Positions 1 through 8,301 of a DNA stretch of 64,000 nt are shown one piece after another (position 1 is the stretch's first letter; the number at the start of each line of letters is the position of its first letter). The position numbers and the translations under genes were made by a program. The notes beneath the pieces were generated by a model. It made no database searches, had not been told where the DNA came from, and saw nothing but the letters and a program-made list of their open reading frames with translations. The DNA comes from Alphaproteobacteria bacterium (GTDB lineage: Bacteria; Myxococcota_A; UBA796; GCA-2862545), in assembly GCA_020632875.1 (NCBI GenBank), contig JACKET010000001.1:248001-312000 (forward strand), read 5' to 3'.

Positions 1-1604
1 CGGGCGACGGCGAGCGCGAACAGCGGTAGCGCGAGCCAGCCGGCCGGCGTCGACGTGGCGCAGCCGCAGCCCTTTCCTTCGCCCTCGTCGGTGTCGGTGT
101 CGGTATCCGCGTCGGCGTCGGCGTCCGAATCCGCGTCGGCATCGGAGTCGGTGTCCGCGTCGGAGTCGGTGTCGGCATCGGAGTCCGAATCGGCATCGGA
201 GTCCGAATCGGCGTCGGTATCGGAGTCGGTGTCCGCGTCCGTGTCCGAATCGGTATCGGAGTCGGTGTCCGCATCCGTGTCCGAATCGGTATCGGAGTCG
301 GTGTCCGAATCGGTGTCGGAGTCGGTGTCCGTGTCGGTGTCCGAATCGGTGTCGGAGTCGGTATCGGAGTCCGTGTCGGAATCGGTGTCCGAGTCGGTGT
401 CCGCATCCGTGTCGGAGTCGGTGTCCGAATCGGTGTCCGAGTCGGTGTCCGCATCCGTGTCGGAGTCGGTGTCCGCATCGGTATCGGAGTCGGTGTCCGA
501 ATCCGTGTCGGCATCCGTGTCGGCATCGGTGTCGGCGTCGGTGTCCGCATCGGTGTCCGCATCGGTGTCGGAGTCGGTGTCCGCATCGGTGTCGGCATCG
601 GTATCCGCGTCGGTGTCCGCATCCGTGTCGGCGTCGGTGTCCGCGTCCGTATCGGCGTCGGTGTCCGCGTCCGTATCGGCGTCGGTGTCCGCGTCCGTGT
701 CGGCATCGGTATCCGCGTCCGTGTCGGCATCGGTGTCGGCGTCGGTGTCCGCGTCCGTATCGGCGTCGGTGTCCGCGTCCGTATCGGCGTCGGTGTCCGC
801 GTCCGTGTCGGCGTCGGTGTCCGCGTCCGTGTCGGCATCGGTGTCCGCGTCCGTATCGGCATCGGTGTCGGAGTCGGAGTCGGCATCCGTGTCGGCGTCG
901 CCGAAGCCCGTGTCACCCGTCGCGTACAGGCCCGTGTCGCTCGTGTCGTACAGGCCGGTGTCGCCGGTGTCGGGCGGAAGGGCCGCGCGCAGCGCGAGGA
1001 TCGCGACCGTGTTCGCGCCGCCGTTCGGCTGGCCGGCGGTCAGGCCGACGCCGTCCCACACGCTGGCGGGCGGGAACTCGGTGTTGTGGACGCCAGAGTT
1101 GTTCGGCGGTGCTGCGATGGTGACGGTGGCCACCTGGCCGAACGCCCCGGGCGTACCGTCGTAGTTCACGGCGTACCCGTCGACGATGGTGGCGCCGGTG
1201 TCGACCGTGTCGACCCAGACCACATCGGTGCCCGCGAGGTCGGGGCGGCTGCCCGTCAGCGTCATGGCCGAGGTCGGGATCGCGATGTCCCAGTCGTTGT
1301 TGTCGGGGTCGTAGGTCGCGTCGGGGACCACGCCGCCGTCGCCGGTGACGACGATGATCGTGCCCGCCCGGAACACGCTCGCGTACGTGGACATGTTCGA
1401 GAACTGCCACGCGCCGGCCTTCTGCGCGGTGTTCGAGGCGGAGTCGCCCACGAACCAGGTCTCGAGCTGGGCCGCCGTGAGGTTCGTGGTCAGGACGATC
1501 TCGATCCACTCGTCACCGGTGCCCGTGTTCGAGCCCCGGTAGAACTCGTTGATCACCAGGTCCTGCGCGCTGGCGCTCTGGACCGAGAGGGCGAGGATGA
1601 GCAT
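1..1604 (-). CDS. Lamin-tail-like surface protein with Asp-X repeats and MYXO-CTERM tail (3' end outside window)
   Basis: The frame is open from an ATG at 1604 to the left edge, so at least 534 residues are present and the stop is missing. A Shine-Dalgarno GGAGGC lies 4 nt before the ATG. It begins with a short signal-like stretch (MLILALSVQSASAQ), followed by a region starting DLVINEFYRGSNTGTGDEW, which resembles lamin-tail (LTD) domains, to about residue 200. Residues ~235-505 are an almost pure alternation of Asp with Thr, Ala or Ser. The end reads GKGCGCATSTPAGWLALPL, then alanine-rich hydrophobic sequence, typical of MYXO-CTERM sorting tails whose Arg cluster would lie just outside. It is therefore probably exported and surface-anchored, with the repeat as a stalk. 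The biological role is unknown. It is last in the ruv gene run, 33 nt after the DUF192 gene. Confidence 0.85.
   Translation of the reverse strand, partial: MLILALSVQSASAQDLVINEFYRGSNTGTGDEWIEIVLTTNLTAAQLETWFVGDSASNTAQKAGAWQFSNMSTYASVFRAGTIIVVTGDGGVVPDATYDPDNNDWDIAIPTSAMTLTGSRPDLAGTDVVWVDTVDTGATIVDGYAVNYDGTPGAFGQVATVTIAAPPNNSGVHNTEFPPASVWDGVGLTAGQPNGGANTVAILALRAALPPDTGDTGLYDTSDTGLYATGDTGFGDADTDADSDSDTDADTDADTDADTDADTDADTDADTDADTDADTDADTDADTDADTDADTDADTDADTDADTDADTDADTDADTDADTDADTDADTDADTDADTDADTDSDTDADTDADTDADTDADTDADTDSDTDSDTDADTDSDTDADTDSDTDSDTDSDTDADTDSDTDSDTDSDTDSDTDSDTDTDTDSDTDSDTDSDTDSDTDADTDSDTDSDTDADTDSDTDADSDSDADSDSDADTDSDADTDSDADADSDADADADTDTDTDEGEGKGCGCATSTPAGWLALPLFALAVA
95..905 (-). 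repeat. Hexanucleotide-based Asp-X coding repeat
   Basis: About 810 bp of degenerate 6-bp units (on the plus strand variants of GTGTCGGCATCG) encode Asp alternating with Thr, Ala or Ser in the minus-strand surface protein. The third codon positions vary, so the array is not a recent perfect expansion, but long identical sub-blocks remain. Such arrays are prone to slippage and to assembly collapse, so the length may be unreliable. Confidence 0.9.
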
Positions 1605-1637
1605 GACGCCTCCGACGCGGGAACCCCGCACGCGTCG

Positions 1638-2054
1638 CTACTCTACGCCGACCTCGGCATCGGCCGGGATACCCACGACCCTTTCACCCTTCTCGACCCC
1701 GTTCTGCTCGAACCAGCCCTGGTTCATCTCGAGCGCGTACTTCGCCGGGTAGATCGACTTGGTGGAGCTGGTGGTGAGCGGCTGCATGTCGGCGATCTTC
1801 ACGATCTCGCCGGACGCGTCGATGAACGCGATGGAGAGCGGGAGCTTCGTGTCCTTCATCCAGAACGAACGCGGCGCGCTGTCGGGGTAGATGAAGAGCA
1901 TGCCGTCGTCCTTCGGCATGCTGGGGCGGTGCATCAGGCCGCGTGCGCGGTCTTTGTCGTTCACGGCGAGCTCGACCAGCACCGGATGGCCGGCGACATC
2001 GATCGTGGTCGTCGGGAACTGCTTCTTCGCCGAGCAGCCGAGCGTGAGCATCAT
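1638..2054 (-). CDS. DUF192 family lipoprotein
   Basis: The 138-residue product matches the DUF192 family in its core (GLMHRPSMPKDDGMLFIY, PRSFWMKDT, PLSIAFID), a small beta-rich extracytoplasmic domain of unknown function found widely in bacteria. The N-terminus MMLTLGCSA carries a lipobox-like Cys. The signal from this ATG is only six residues long, so translation may really begin upstream; the frame stays open and gives VLTAILMMLTLGC, for example from a CTG at 2069 overlapping the ruvB end. It lies 11 nt downstream of ruvB and is probably co-transcribed. Family assignment is firm; the start is uncertain. Confidence 0.85.
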   Translation of the reverse strand: MMLTLGCSAKKQFPTTTIDVAGHPVLVELAVNDKDRARGLMHRPSMPKDDGMLFIYPDSAPRSFWMKDTKLPLSIAFIDASGEIVKIADMQPLTTSSTKSIYPAKYALEMNQGWFEQNGVEKGERVVGIPADAEVGVE

Positions 2055-2065
2055 CAGGATCGCAG

Positions 2066-3064
2066 TCAGAACAGGCCTCCCTGCGGGTCGACTTCCGGTA
2101 ACCCGATGTGCTTCCGCCCTCGCGGCGTCAGGATGCGTCCACGCGGCGTGCGCGCGATGAAGCCCTGCTGGATGAGGTAGGGCTCGTACGTGTCTTCGAT
2201 GGTGTCGGGGCTCTCGCCGATCGCGGCCGCCAGCGTGCCGAGGCCCACGGGGCCGCCGGCGAACTTCTCGCCGATGGTCTTGAGGATGCGGAGGTCCATC
2301 TTGTCGAGCCCGAGCTCGTCGATCTCGAGGCGCTTCAGCGCGTTCTTCGCGACGCGGGCGTCGATCGTGCCGTCGCCCTCGACCTCGGCGAAGTCGCGCA
2401 CCCGGCGGAGCAGGCGGTTCGCGATGCGCGGCGTGCCCCGCGAGCGGTGGGCGAGCTCGGCGGCCCCGTCTTCGGTCAGCACGACGCCGAGGCGCACGGC
2501 CGAGCGCTCGATGATCGCGTGCAGCTCGGCCACCTCGTAGAAATCGAACGTCGCGTGGATGCCGAACCGCGCGCGGAGGGGCTGGGTGAGCAGGCCGCTG
2601 CGGGTGGTCGCGGCCACGAGCGTGAACCGCGACAGCGGCAGCTTGACGGACTGGGCGCCGGGACCCTGGCCCAGGACGACGTCGATCTCGAAGTCCTCGA
2701 GGGCGGGGTACAGGACCTCTTCGACCGACCGCGGCAGGCGGTGGATCTCGTCGATGAACAGGACCTCGCGGTCGCCGAGGTTCGTGAGGATGGCCGCGAG
2801 ATCGCCGCCGCGCTCGATGGTGGGGCCCGAGGCCGTGCGGATGTCGACGCCCAGCTCTTCGGCGACGATGTACGCGAGGCTCGTCTTCCCGAGGCCGGGA
2901 GGGCCCGCCAGCAGGACGTGATCGAGCGCCTCGCCGCGGTTGATGGCCGCCCGGATGTACACCCGCAGGTTGTCGACGATCTTGCGCTGACCGACGTACT
3001 CTTCGAGGGTTCGGGGGCGCAGCGCGGGGTCGTGCGGGCCCTCGGCATCGAGCGGATCGCTCAT
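2066..3064 (-). CDS. ruvB: Holliday junction branch migration ATPase RuvB
   Basis: The 332-residue product is the AAA+ motor that drives branch migration of Holliday junctions with RuvA. Visible motifs are Walker A GPPGLGKT (54-61), Walker B LFIDEIH (102-108), the sensor region ATTRSGLLTQPLRARFG, and the C-terminal winged helix ending near GRILTPRGRKHIGLP. Length matches the family (~330-345). Its ATG overlaps the ruvA stop (ATGA), giving the order ruvC-ruvA-ruvB in one coupled operon. Confidence 0.97.
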   Translation of the reverse strand: MSDPLDAEGPHDPALRPRTLEEYVGQRKIVDNLRVYIRAAINRGEALDHVLLAGPPGLGKTSLAYIVAEELGVDIRTASGPTIERGGDLAAILTNLGDREVLFIDEIHRLPRSVEEVLYPALEDFEIDVVLGQGPGAQSVKLPLSRFTLVAATTRSGLLTQPLRARFGIHATFDFYEVAELHAIIERSAVRLGVVLTEDGAAELAHRSRGTPRIANRLLRRVRDFAEVEGDGTIDARVAKNALKRLEIDELGLDKMDLRILKTIGEKFAGGPVGLGTLAAAIGESPDTIEDTYEPYLIQQGFIARTPRGRILTPRGRKHIGLPEVDPQGGLF

Positions 3065-3663
3065 CCGTGCCCGCCCGACAGGGTCTTGAGCGCGTGGCGC
3101 AGCCGCTCGCCGACCTCGGCGTCGACGGGGATGCCGGCGTCGGAGAGGGCCGCCTGGGCGCGGTCGATCTCGGACTTCGTGTAGCCGAGCCGGGCCAGCG
3201 CGAGGGGCAGCGGGTCGTTGGGCTTCGCCTTCACGGGCGTGCGCGCCGTGGCTTCGAAGGAGGCGCTCGGGAGCTTGCCCTTCAGCTCGAGGGCCAGGCG
3301 CTGGGCGGTCTTCTTGCCCACACCGGGGATGCCGGAGAGCGCGCGGACGTCGTCGGCGTCGACCGCCGTGGAGAGCCCGTCGACGCCGAGCGCTTCGAGC
3401 GCGGCGAGCGCGACCTTCGGCCCCACCCCGGACACGGTCAGCAGCGCGAGGAACGCGGCGCGCTCGCGGTCGTCGTCGAACCCGTACAGCGAGATGGCGT
3501 CTTCGCGGACCTGGGTGGAGACGTGCACGATGGCGACATCGGCGTCGAGCCAGCGCGCGAGGCAGGTGGTGGTGGCGAACACCTCGTAGCCCACGCCGTT
3601 CACGTCGAGGATGCCGCGATTGGCCTGGTGGGCGACGAGGTTTCCGGTGAGCATCGCGATCAT
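3061..3663 (-). CDS. ruvA: Holliday junction branch migration protein RuvA
   Basis: The 200-residue product binds four-way junctions and recruits RuvB. The start was set at MIAMLTGNL because this aligns with the usual RuvA N-terminus (MIGRLRG...) with the GVGYEV motif at residues 23-28; the longer open frame upstream lies inside ruvC. Two helix-hairpin-helix motifs are visible (TVSGVGPKVALAAL and LSGIPGVGKKTAQRL), and a C-terminal domain III follows an Ala/Pro/Lys linker. The ATG overlaps the ruvC stop by 4 nt (ATGA). Confidence 0.96.
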   Translation of the reverse strand: MIAMLTGNLVAHQANRGILDVNGVGYEVFATTTCLARWLDADVAIVHVSTQVREDAISLYGFDDDRERAAFLALLTVSGVGPKVALAALEALGVDGLSTAVDADDVRALSGIPGVGKKTAQRLALELKGKLPSASFEATARTPVKAKPNDPLPLALARLGYTKSEIDRAQAALSDAGIPVDAEVGERLRHALKTLSGGHG

Positions 3664-4151
3664 CGGGTCATCCCGGCGGCGAGCGCGCGACTGTGGTTGA
3701 TGTGGGTGATGGCGATGGCCAGGGCGTCGGTCACGTCGGCCGGCCCCTCGGGGACCTCGCCGAGCAGCATGCCCACCATGCGCGCGACGCCGTTCTTGTC
3801 GGCCTTGCCGTGCGCGCCGATCGAGCGCTTCACGGTCATGGCGTTGTAGGGGACGGGGGAGAACCCGTGGCGCGCCGCGGCGAGGAGGGCGACCCCGCGC
3901 GCCTGGCCCAACCGGAGCGCGCTCTCGGCGGACTTGTGGTGGAAGATCGCCTCGATCGCGACGGCGTCGACGGTGTGGCGGCCGAGCGCTTCGACGAGCC
4001 CGTCGTGGATCTTCAGCAATCGCTGCTCCATCGGCTCGCTCGCCGCGGTGCGGATGCAGCCCGACGCGATGTGGCGCAGCCGCCCGCGGCGGCTCTCGAC
4101 CACGCCGAACCCGGTGACTGTGCTGCCTGGATCGATGCCGAAGACGACCAT
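3660..4151 (-). CDS. ruvC: Crossover junction endodeoxyribonuclease RuvC
   Basis: The 163-residue resolvase cleaves Holliday junctions. I chose the ATG giving MVVFGIDPGSTVTGFG, which places the first catalytic Asp at residue 7 as in E. coli; the longer frame (to 4205) adds a non-homologous Arg/Pro extension. The catalytic Glu is in AIEAIFHHKSAESALRLGQ and the C-terminal acidic pair in ADVTDALAIAITHINHS. It is first gene of the ruvCAB operon and divergent from lpxC, with about 75 bp between the starts. Confidence 0.96.
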   Translation of the reverse strand: MVVFGIDPGSTVTGFGVVESRRGRLRHIASGCIRTAASEPMEQRLLKIHDGLVEALGRHTVDAVAIEAIFHHKSAESALRLGQARGVALLAAARHGFSPVPYNAMTVKRSIGAHGKADKNGVARMVGMLLGEVPEGPADVTDALAIAITHINHSRALAAGMTR

Positions 4152-4226
4152 AGGGTCCCGTTTGACCGGAGCCTGCGGCGCGTTTCGCCTCCCCGGGTTC
4201 CGCACACCCTACCGACCCCTGCACAG

Positions 4227-5021
4227 ATGTTCAAGGCCCCCGCGAAGACCCCAGCCGACACGGTGCGCATCGAAGGTGTCGGGCTCCATTCCGGGGCCCC
4301 GTGCGCCGTCGAGCTACGGCCGTCCCGCGCGGGCGGGCTGCGACTCGTGAAGGGCGGCCGGGTCGTGCCCGTGCACGTCGATCACGTCGATGCGCCCGGC
4401 GGGTCCACGCGGTTCCCGGGGCTCGTCGAGACCCCCGAGCACCTGCTGGCCGCGGTCGTGGGCCTGGGCATCACCGACCTCGAGATCCGGGTGGAGGGCC
4501 CCGAGATCCCGGCGCTCGACGGCAGCGCCGCGCAGTGGGCCGAGCAGCTCGGCGAGCCGGTGATCACGGGGGAATACGCGGGTCTGGCGGTCGAGGCGCC
4601 CGTGTCGGTCGAGGCGTTCGGAGGCACGGCGCGCGCGTGGCCCGCCGACACCCTGCAGATCGCGGTCGACGTGGACTTCGGCCCGGCGTGCCGGGGGGCC
4701 TTCGAGCTGGCGGTGACCCCGGCGTCGTTCCGCGCCGAGCTGGCCTGGGCGCGCACCTTCCTGCCGCACGCCGATCTGGATGCCGTGCAGGCCGCGGGCC
4801 GGGGGAGGGGCGCAGGCCCGGGCTCCGTCGTGCTGCTCGGCGCCCGCGGCCCACTCGTGCCCCTGCGCGGCCCGGACGAGCCGATCCGCCACAAGGCGCT
4901 CGACCTGCTCGGCGATCTCGCGCTCGTGGGGGCCCCGCTGCGCGGGCGCTTCGAGGTCACGCGCGGCACCCATGCCCTGCACCACGCGCTCGTGCGGGAG
5001 GTGCTCAGGGCGTCGCGATGA
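4227..5021 (+). CDS. lpxC: UDP-3-O-acyl-N-acetylglucosamine deacetylase LpxC
   Basis: The 264-residue enzyme catalyses the committed step of lipid A synthesis and is a zinc hydrolase. Visible features are GVGLHSG near the N-terminus, the zinc His in ETPEHLLAAVVGLG, the EIPALDGSAAQW segment, the second metal site in RHKALDLLGDLALVG (His and Asp), and the general-acid His in GTHALHHALVREV. It is ~40 residues shorter than E. coli LpxC (305), mainly in the middle. Its presence implies an LPS-type outer membrane. The last 17 bases overlap the convergent methyltransferase gene. Confidence 0.93.
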   Translation: MFKAPAKTPADTVRIEGVGLHSGAPCAVELRPSRAGGLRLVKGGRVVPVHVDHVDAPGGSTRFPGLVETPEHLLAAVVGLGITDLEIRVEGPEIPALDGSAAQWAEQLGEPVITGEYAGLAVEAPVSVEAFGGTARAWPADTLQIAVDVDFGPACRGAFELAVTPASFRAELAWARTFLPHADLDAVQAAGRGRGAGPGSVVLLGARGPLVPLRGPDEPIRHKALDLLGDLALVGAPLRGRFEVTRGTHALHHALVREVLRASR

Positions 5022-5922
5022 CCGTCCAGATGCGGTTGAGCGGGCCCCAGATGCGGTGCTGGCGCGCCTCCTCCTCGAGGGCGAGCAGCTTCTCGCGCGT
5101 GAGGTTCGTCGGCAGCAGGGCCTCGAGCGGGCCGGTCGTGAAGTAGTGCGTCGCCAGGCGCGACTCGACGGTGAAGCCCGCGTCTTCGAGCATCTCGTCG
5201 ACCTCTTCGCCCTCGAGCACGTGCACGAACCGGTCGCCGTCGATGTGCAGCGGCCCGTCGAGCCCGAGCGCCACGTCGAGGCCCTCGCTCGGTGCGTCGG
5301 GCGACGTGGCCCAGCCCCAGCGCGCCTCCATCGCGAGGAGCAGCGCGCCGCCCGGCTTGATGCGCGCCCGGATCGCCTCGAGCACGGGCACCGGGTCTTC
5401 GACGTAGCACAGCACCTCGCAGGCGATCGCGAGGTCGACCTGCACGTCGGGGAGCGCGAACACGCTCGTCCAGAACAGGTCGAGCCTCCCGGCCCGCCCG
5501 GCGGCGTGCCACGCGCAGCGCCGGAGGCTGTCGAGGTCGCCGTCGCAGCCGTACACCGTTGCGCCCGCGTCGAGGAACGGGTGGGTGAGGCGGCCGATGC
5601 CGCAGCCCACGTCGAGCACGGTCTTCGCCTGCATCCGGTCGCCGAGCGCCGTGAGGTAGAGGTCGCGCTCCGCCCGCTTCAGGTCCCACACGGGGCTGTC
5701 CATCGCGAGGAAGTCCATGTACTCCGGGTGGTCGAGCCAGGCCTGGCGCGCGCCGTCGAGGTAGGCGTGCCCGGCGGTGCCGGATTCGAGCAACCAGGGG
5801 TCGCCACACGGTAGATCGAAGCGCTTGCCCATCAGCGCCCTGAGCGCTTCTGCGTCGTAGGGCGCGGCGCCGGGCAGGTCGAGGGGGCGACCGTCGGGCC
5901 AGGTCGCTCGGGCGAGGGTCAC
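5005..5922 (-). CDS. Class I SAM-dependent methyltransferase
   Basis: The 305-residue product has a Rossmann methyltransferase core: motif I VLDVGCGIGRLTHPFLD, acidic end of beta-2 GCDGDLDSLR, motif IV-like VDLAIACEVLCYVEDP and KPGGALLLAMEA. The substrate cannot be read from sequence. The start was placed at the GTG at 5922 because GGAGG sits just upstream; a second GTG at 5940 is possible and adds six residues. The 3' end overlaps lpxC convergently by 17 nt, so there is no room for a terminator between them. Confidence 0.85.
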   Translation of the reverse strand: MTLARATWPDGRPLDLPGAAPYDAEALRALMGKRFDLPCGDPWLLESGTAGHAYLDGARQAWLDHPEYMDFLAMDSPVWDLKRAERDLYLTALGDRMQAKTVLDVGCGIGRLTHPFLDAGATVYGCDGDLDSLRRCAWHAAGRAGRLDLFWTSVFALPDVQVDLAIACEVLCYVEDPVPVLEAIRARIKPGGALLLAMEARWGWATSPDAPSEGLDVALGLDGPLHIDGDRFVHVLEGEEVDEMLEDAGFTVESRLATHYFTTGPLEALLPTNLTREKLLALEEEARQHRIWGPLNRIWTVIATP

Positions 5923-5987
5923 GGATCCTCCGCTTTGCACGAGGGGCGACCTGCTCTATCGTCTCGGCTCCAGGAGGAACACGACAC

Positions 5988-6614
5988 ATGTGGTTGATCT
6001 CGTTGATCGTCGGTTGTGGCGGCGGCCCCGCCGAGTGCGGGCCGTCCGAGTGCGCCGACATCTGCGCGAAGAGCGAGGCGCCTGCACCGACGCCCATGCC
6101 CGCCGCGACCCCCAGCCCGGCGCCTTCCGGTGGCCTCGGCAGCCTCACGTCCTACGAGGGCCAGCTGCTCGGCCCGCTGCTCGAAGACGTGCGCGCGGGC
6201 GTCCGTCCCTGGGGCCCCGAGGGTATCGGCATCTGCAAGGCCCAGGGCCGCGAGTGCGCCGAATACCTCGGCACGAGCGCGTCCAGCCCGCTCGGCGAGG
6301 GCGAGTACATGCTGCGCGCCGAGCTCGCGGTCCCGAAGACGGGCGAGAAGGGCACGTGGAAGGTCAAGTTCGACCTCGACTGCACGCTGAAGAAGAAGAC
6401 CGACAACGGCGAGAGCACGACGACGTCGACGCAGAGCAAGGAGTACGACGTGATCTACGCGGGCGAAGACCGCGGGTACCGGCTCCAGCCGCTGTGGACG
6501 ATCAAGAGCCCGAACAAGTACGGCGAGCAGGACTGCAAGTACAAGATCACCGGTCCGCATCCGGACGGAGACAAGGTGTACGAGGGCAGCTGGCTGGTCC
6601 CGGCAGAAGAGTAG
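5988..6614 (+). CDS. Hypothetical lipoprotein
   Basis: The 208-residue product starts MWLISLIVGCGGG, a minimal lipoprotein signal with a lipobox Cys, after an AGGAGG ribosome site. A Pro/Ala linker (residues ~30-48) leads to a compact domain with further Cys residues (GICKAQGRECAEY, DLDCTLKKK, EQDCKYKITG) that could form disulfides. No known family was recognised. It is divergent from the methyltransferase and is followed 20 nt later by the convergent four-helix-bundle gene. Confidence 0.75.
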   Translation: MWLISLIVGCGGGPAECGPSECADICAKSEAPAPTPMPAATPSPAPSGGLGSLTSYEGQLLGPLLEDVRAGVRPWGPEGIGICKAQGRECAEYLGTSASSPLGEGEYMLRAELAVPKTGEKGTWKVKFDLDCTLKKKTDNGESTTTSTQSKEYDVIYAGEDRGYRLQPLWTIKSPNKYGEQDCKYKITGPHPDGDKVYEGSWLVPAEE

Positions 6615-6634
6615 AGTCCAAGCCGCCGATCACA

Positions 6635-7036
<402 letters not shown>

Positions 7037-7082
7037 GGTGTCCTCGGCTGCGGGAGTCCTCGTCCCGGGCCCCAGCGCCATC

Positions 7083-7106
7083 GGGCACGGGCACGGGCAC
7101 GGGCAC
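7083..7106 (+). repeat. Right arm: (GGGCAC)4 array
   Basis: Four perfect tandem copies of GGGCAC followed by GG. They lie upstream of the four-helix-bundle gene and are inverted relative to the CCCGTG array at 6642-6671. Confidence 0.95.
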
Positions 7107-7141
7107 GGACAAGGAAGAACGGGAACGGGCTCTTCGAGTGC

Positions 7142-7678
7142 CTACGCTGCGCGGCGGGTGCGGGGCCGGGTCACGCACGGGGCGTACCGCAGCGCGTGCA
7201 CCAGATCCCGGATCCGCTCCACCGGACCCTGCGCCAGCAACACCACCTTCCCGTCCGGGAACACCAGCGCCAGCCGGGCATACGTCCGCGAGAACCCGAT
7301 CCGCGAGGTCTCCACGTCCAGCGTCGCATCCCGCAGCCACCGGATCTCGTTACCCACCTCGATCCACCCGAGGCTCAGGTGGATGAAGCGCTCCCCCCGC
7401 GCGCGGAGCCCGTCGAACGCCCGCATCCACATCACCACGGCCACCCCCAGCGCGAGCACCGCCGCGCCGTAGCAGATGCCCGACAGCGTCGCGAAGCCCG
7501 CGGCCACGAGCGCGAACCCGAGCACGACCCCGGCGGCGCCCGTCAGGATGGACAGGGTCGCCGCCCCGAGCTCGGCCGCCTCGAAGAGGCCGGGCTGGTA
7601 GTCGGCTTCGACCACCAGGCCCTTGATCTCCGCGCTCCCGCCCCAACCCTCGATGCGAATCGTCTCGATGCCCGTCAT
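7142..7678 (-). CDS. Hypothetical membrane protein
   Basis: The 178-residue product starts at an ATG preceded by GGGAGGTCACC. After an N-terminal stretch (MTGIETIRIEGWGG) come two hydrophobic segments at about residues 40-62 and 66-88 (LGFALVAAGFATLSGICYG; AVLALGVAVVMWM), then a soluble C-terminal half ending in an Arg-rich tail. The pattern suggests a small inner-membrane protein with a PH-like cytoplasmic domain, but no family was recognised. A much longer frame upstream to 8002 is not supported because it overlaps the divergent lipoprotein gene. Confidence 0.7.
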   Translation of the reverse strand: MTGIETIRIEGWGGSAEIKGLVVEADYQPGLFEAAELGAATLSILTGAAGVVLGFALVAAGFATLSGICYGAAVLALGVAVVMWMRAFDGLRARGERFIHLSLGWIEVGNEIRWLRDATLDVETSRIGFSRTYARLALVFPDGKVVLLAQGPVERIRDLVHALRYAPCVTRPRTRRAA

Positions 7679-7777
7679 GGTGACCTCCCGAAAGTGACGG
7701 GAGGGACCACAGCAAGCCATGGGCCATCGGACGAAGCTCAACTTTGCGCTGCCACCGTCGACGTCGGTCGGTCGGAT

Positions 7778-7793
7778 CGACGGACGTCCGTCG
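7778..7793. promoter_or_regulatory. 16-bp perfect palindrome upstream of lipoprotein gene
   Basis: CGACGGAC followed directly by GTCCGTCG is a perfect dyad 20 bp before the ATG at 7814, inside the divergent promoter region of the genes at 7142-7678 and 7814-8293. It could be an operator; the surrounding GTCG-rich sequence makes chance symmetry possible. Confidence 0.3.
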
Positions 7794-7813
7794 GCGAGCG
7801 GTAGAGTGCGGCC

Positions 7814-8293
7814 ATGCGATCCACCGTGTCTGCGCTGGTCTGTGTCGTCGTCGCCAGCCTCGCGTGCGGCGGCAGGCCGAAGAAGGGGGCCGCTCCCGCC
7901 GAGGTCCACGTGACCGGCGAGGTGATCCCGGTGGGGGGCTTCACCGTCGAGGTCCACGGGGCCTCCCGGTCGCGGAGCGTGGGGAACAAGCTGGTGAACC
8001 ACGCCGCTCCCTCAGGTGCGACGCTCCAGATCGTCGACGTCTCGGTGAAGAACGACGGCGACGCGCCCGCCGCGATGGTGGGGCACTTCGTCCTCGTCGG
8101 GGGCGACCGCACGTACTCGCCGACCGCCGAGTGCCAGATCGCGCTGAAGGACAGCTGGAGGCTGCTCGATCCGATCAACCCCGGAATCCGCCACCGGGGC
8201 CGGGTGTGCTTCGAGATCCCCGAGGAGGCGCACCCCGACTTCGGCTTCAAGGAGAATCTCTTCGCCCAGCCCGTGGTCATCGACCTCGAGTAG
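7814..8293 (+). CDS. Hypothetical lipoprotein, DUF4352-like
   Basis: The 159-residue product has a lipoprotein signal (MRSTVSALVCVVVASLACGG). The mature part reads like an immunoglobulin-fold extracytoplasmic domain of the DUF4352 type: a conserved-looking VDVSVKNDGDAPA segment, a variable loop, and RGRVCFEIPEEAHPDFGFK near the end, where such proteins describe a beta-sandwich edge. Function is unknown. It ends 8 nt before the convergent PEGA protein gene. Confidence 0.7.
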   Translation: MRSTVSALVCVVVASLACGGRPKKGAAPAEVHVTGEVIPVGGFTVEVHGASRSRSVGNKLVNHAAPSGATLQIVDVSVKNDGDAPAAMVGHFVLVGGDRTYSPTAECQIALKDSWRLLDPINPGIRHRGRVCFEIPEEAHPDFGFKENLFAQPVVIDLE

Positions 8294-8301
8294 GTCGGGC
8301 G

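Noticed and set aside
55..1164. Plus-strand 369-residue Ser/Val/Ala repeat frame that looks like a serine-rich adhesin
   Set aside because: It is the reverse-strand image of the Asp-X repeat. The minus frame has a ribosome site, signal, lamin-tail-like domain and sorting tail, whereas the plus frame has none of these.
4152..4205. N-terminal extension of RuvC from an upstream ATG
   Set aside because: The extension is not found in the family; the ATG at 4151 puts the first catalytic Asp at the conserved position 7.
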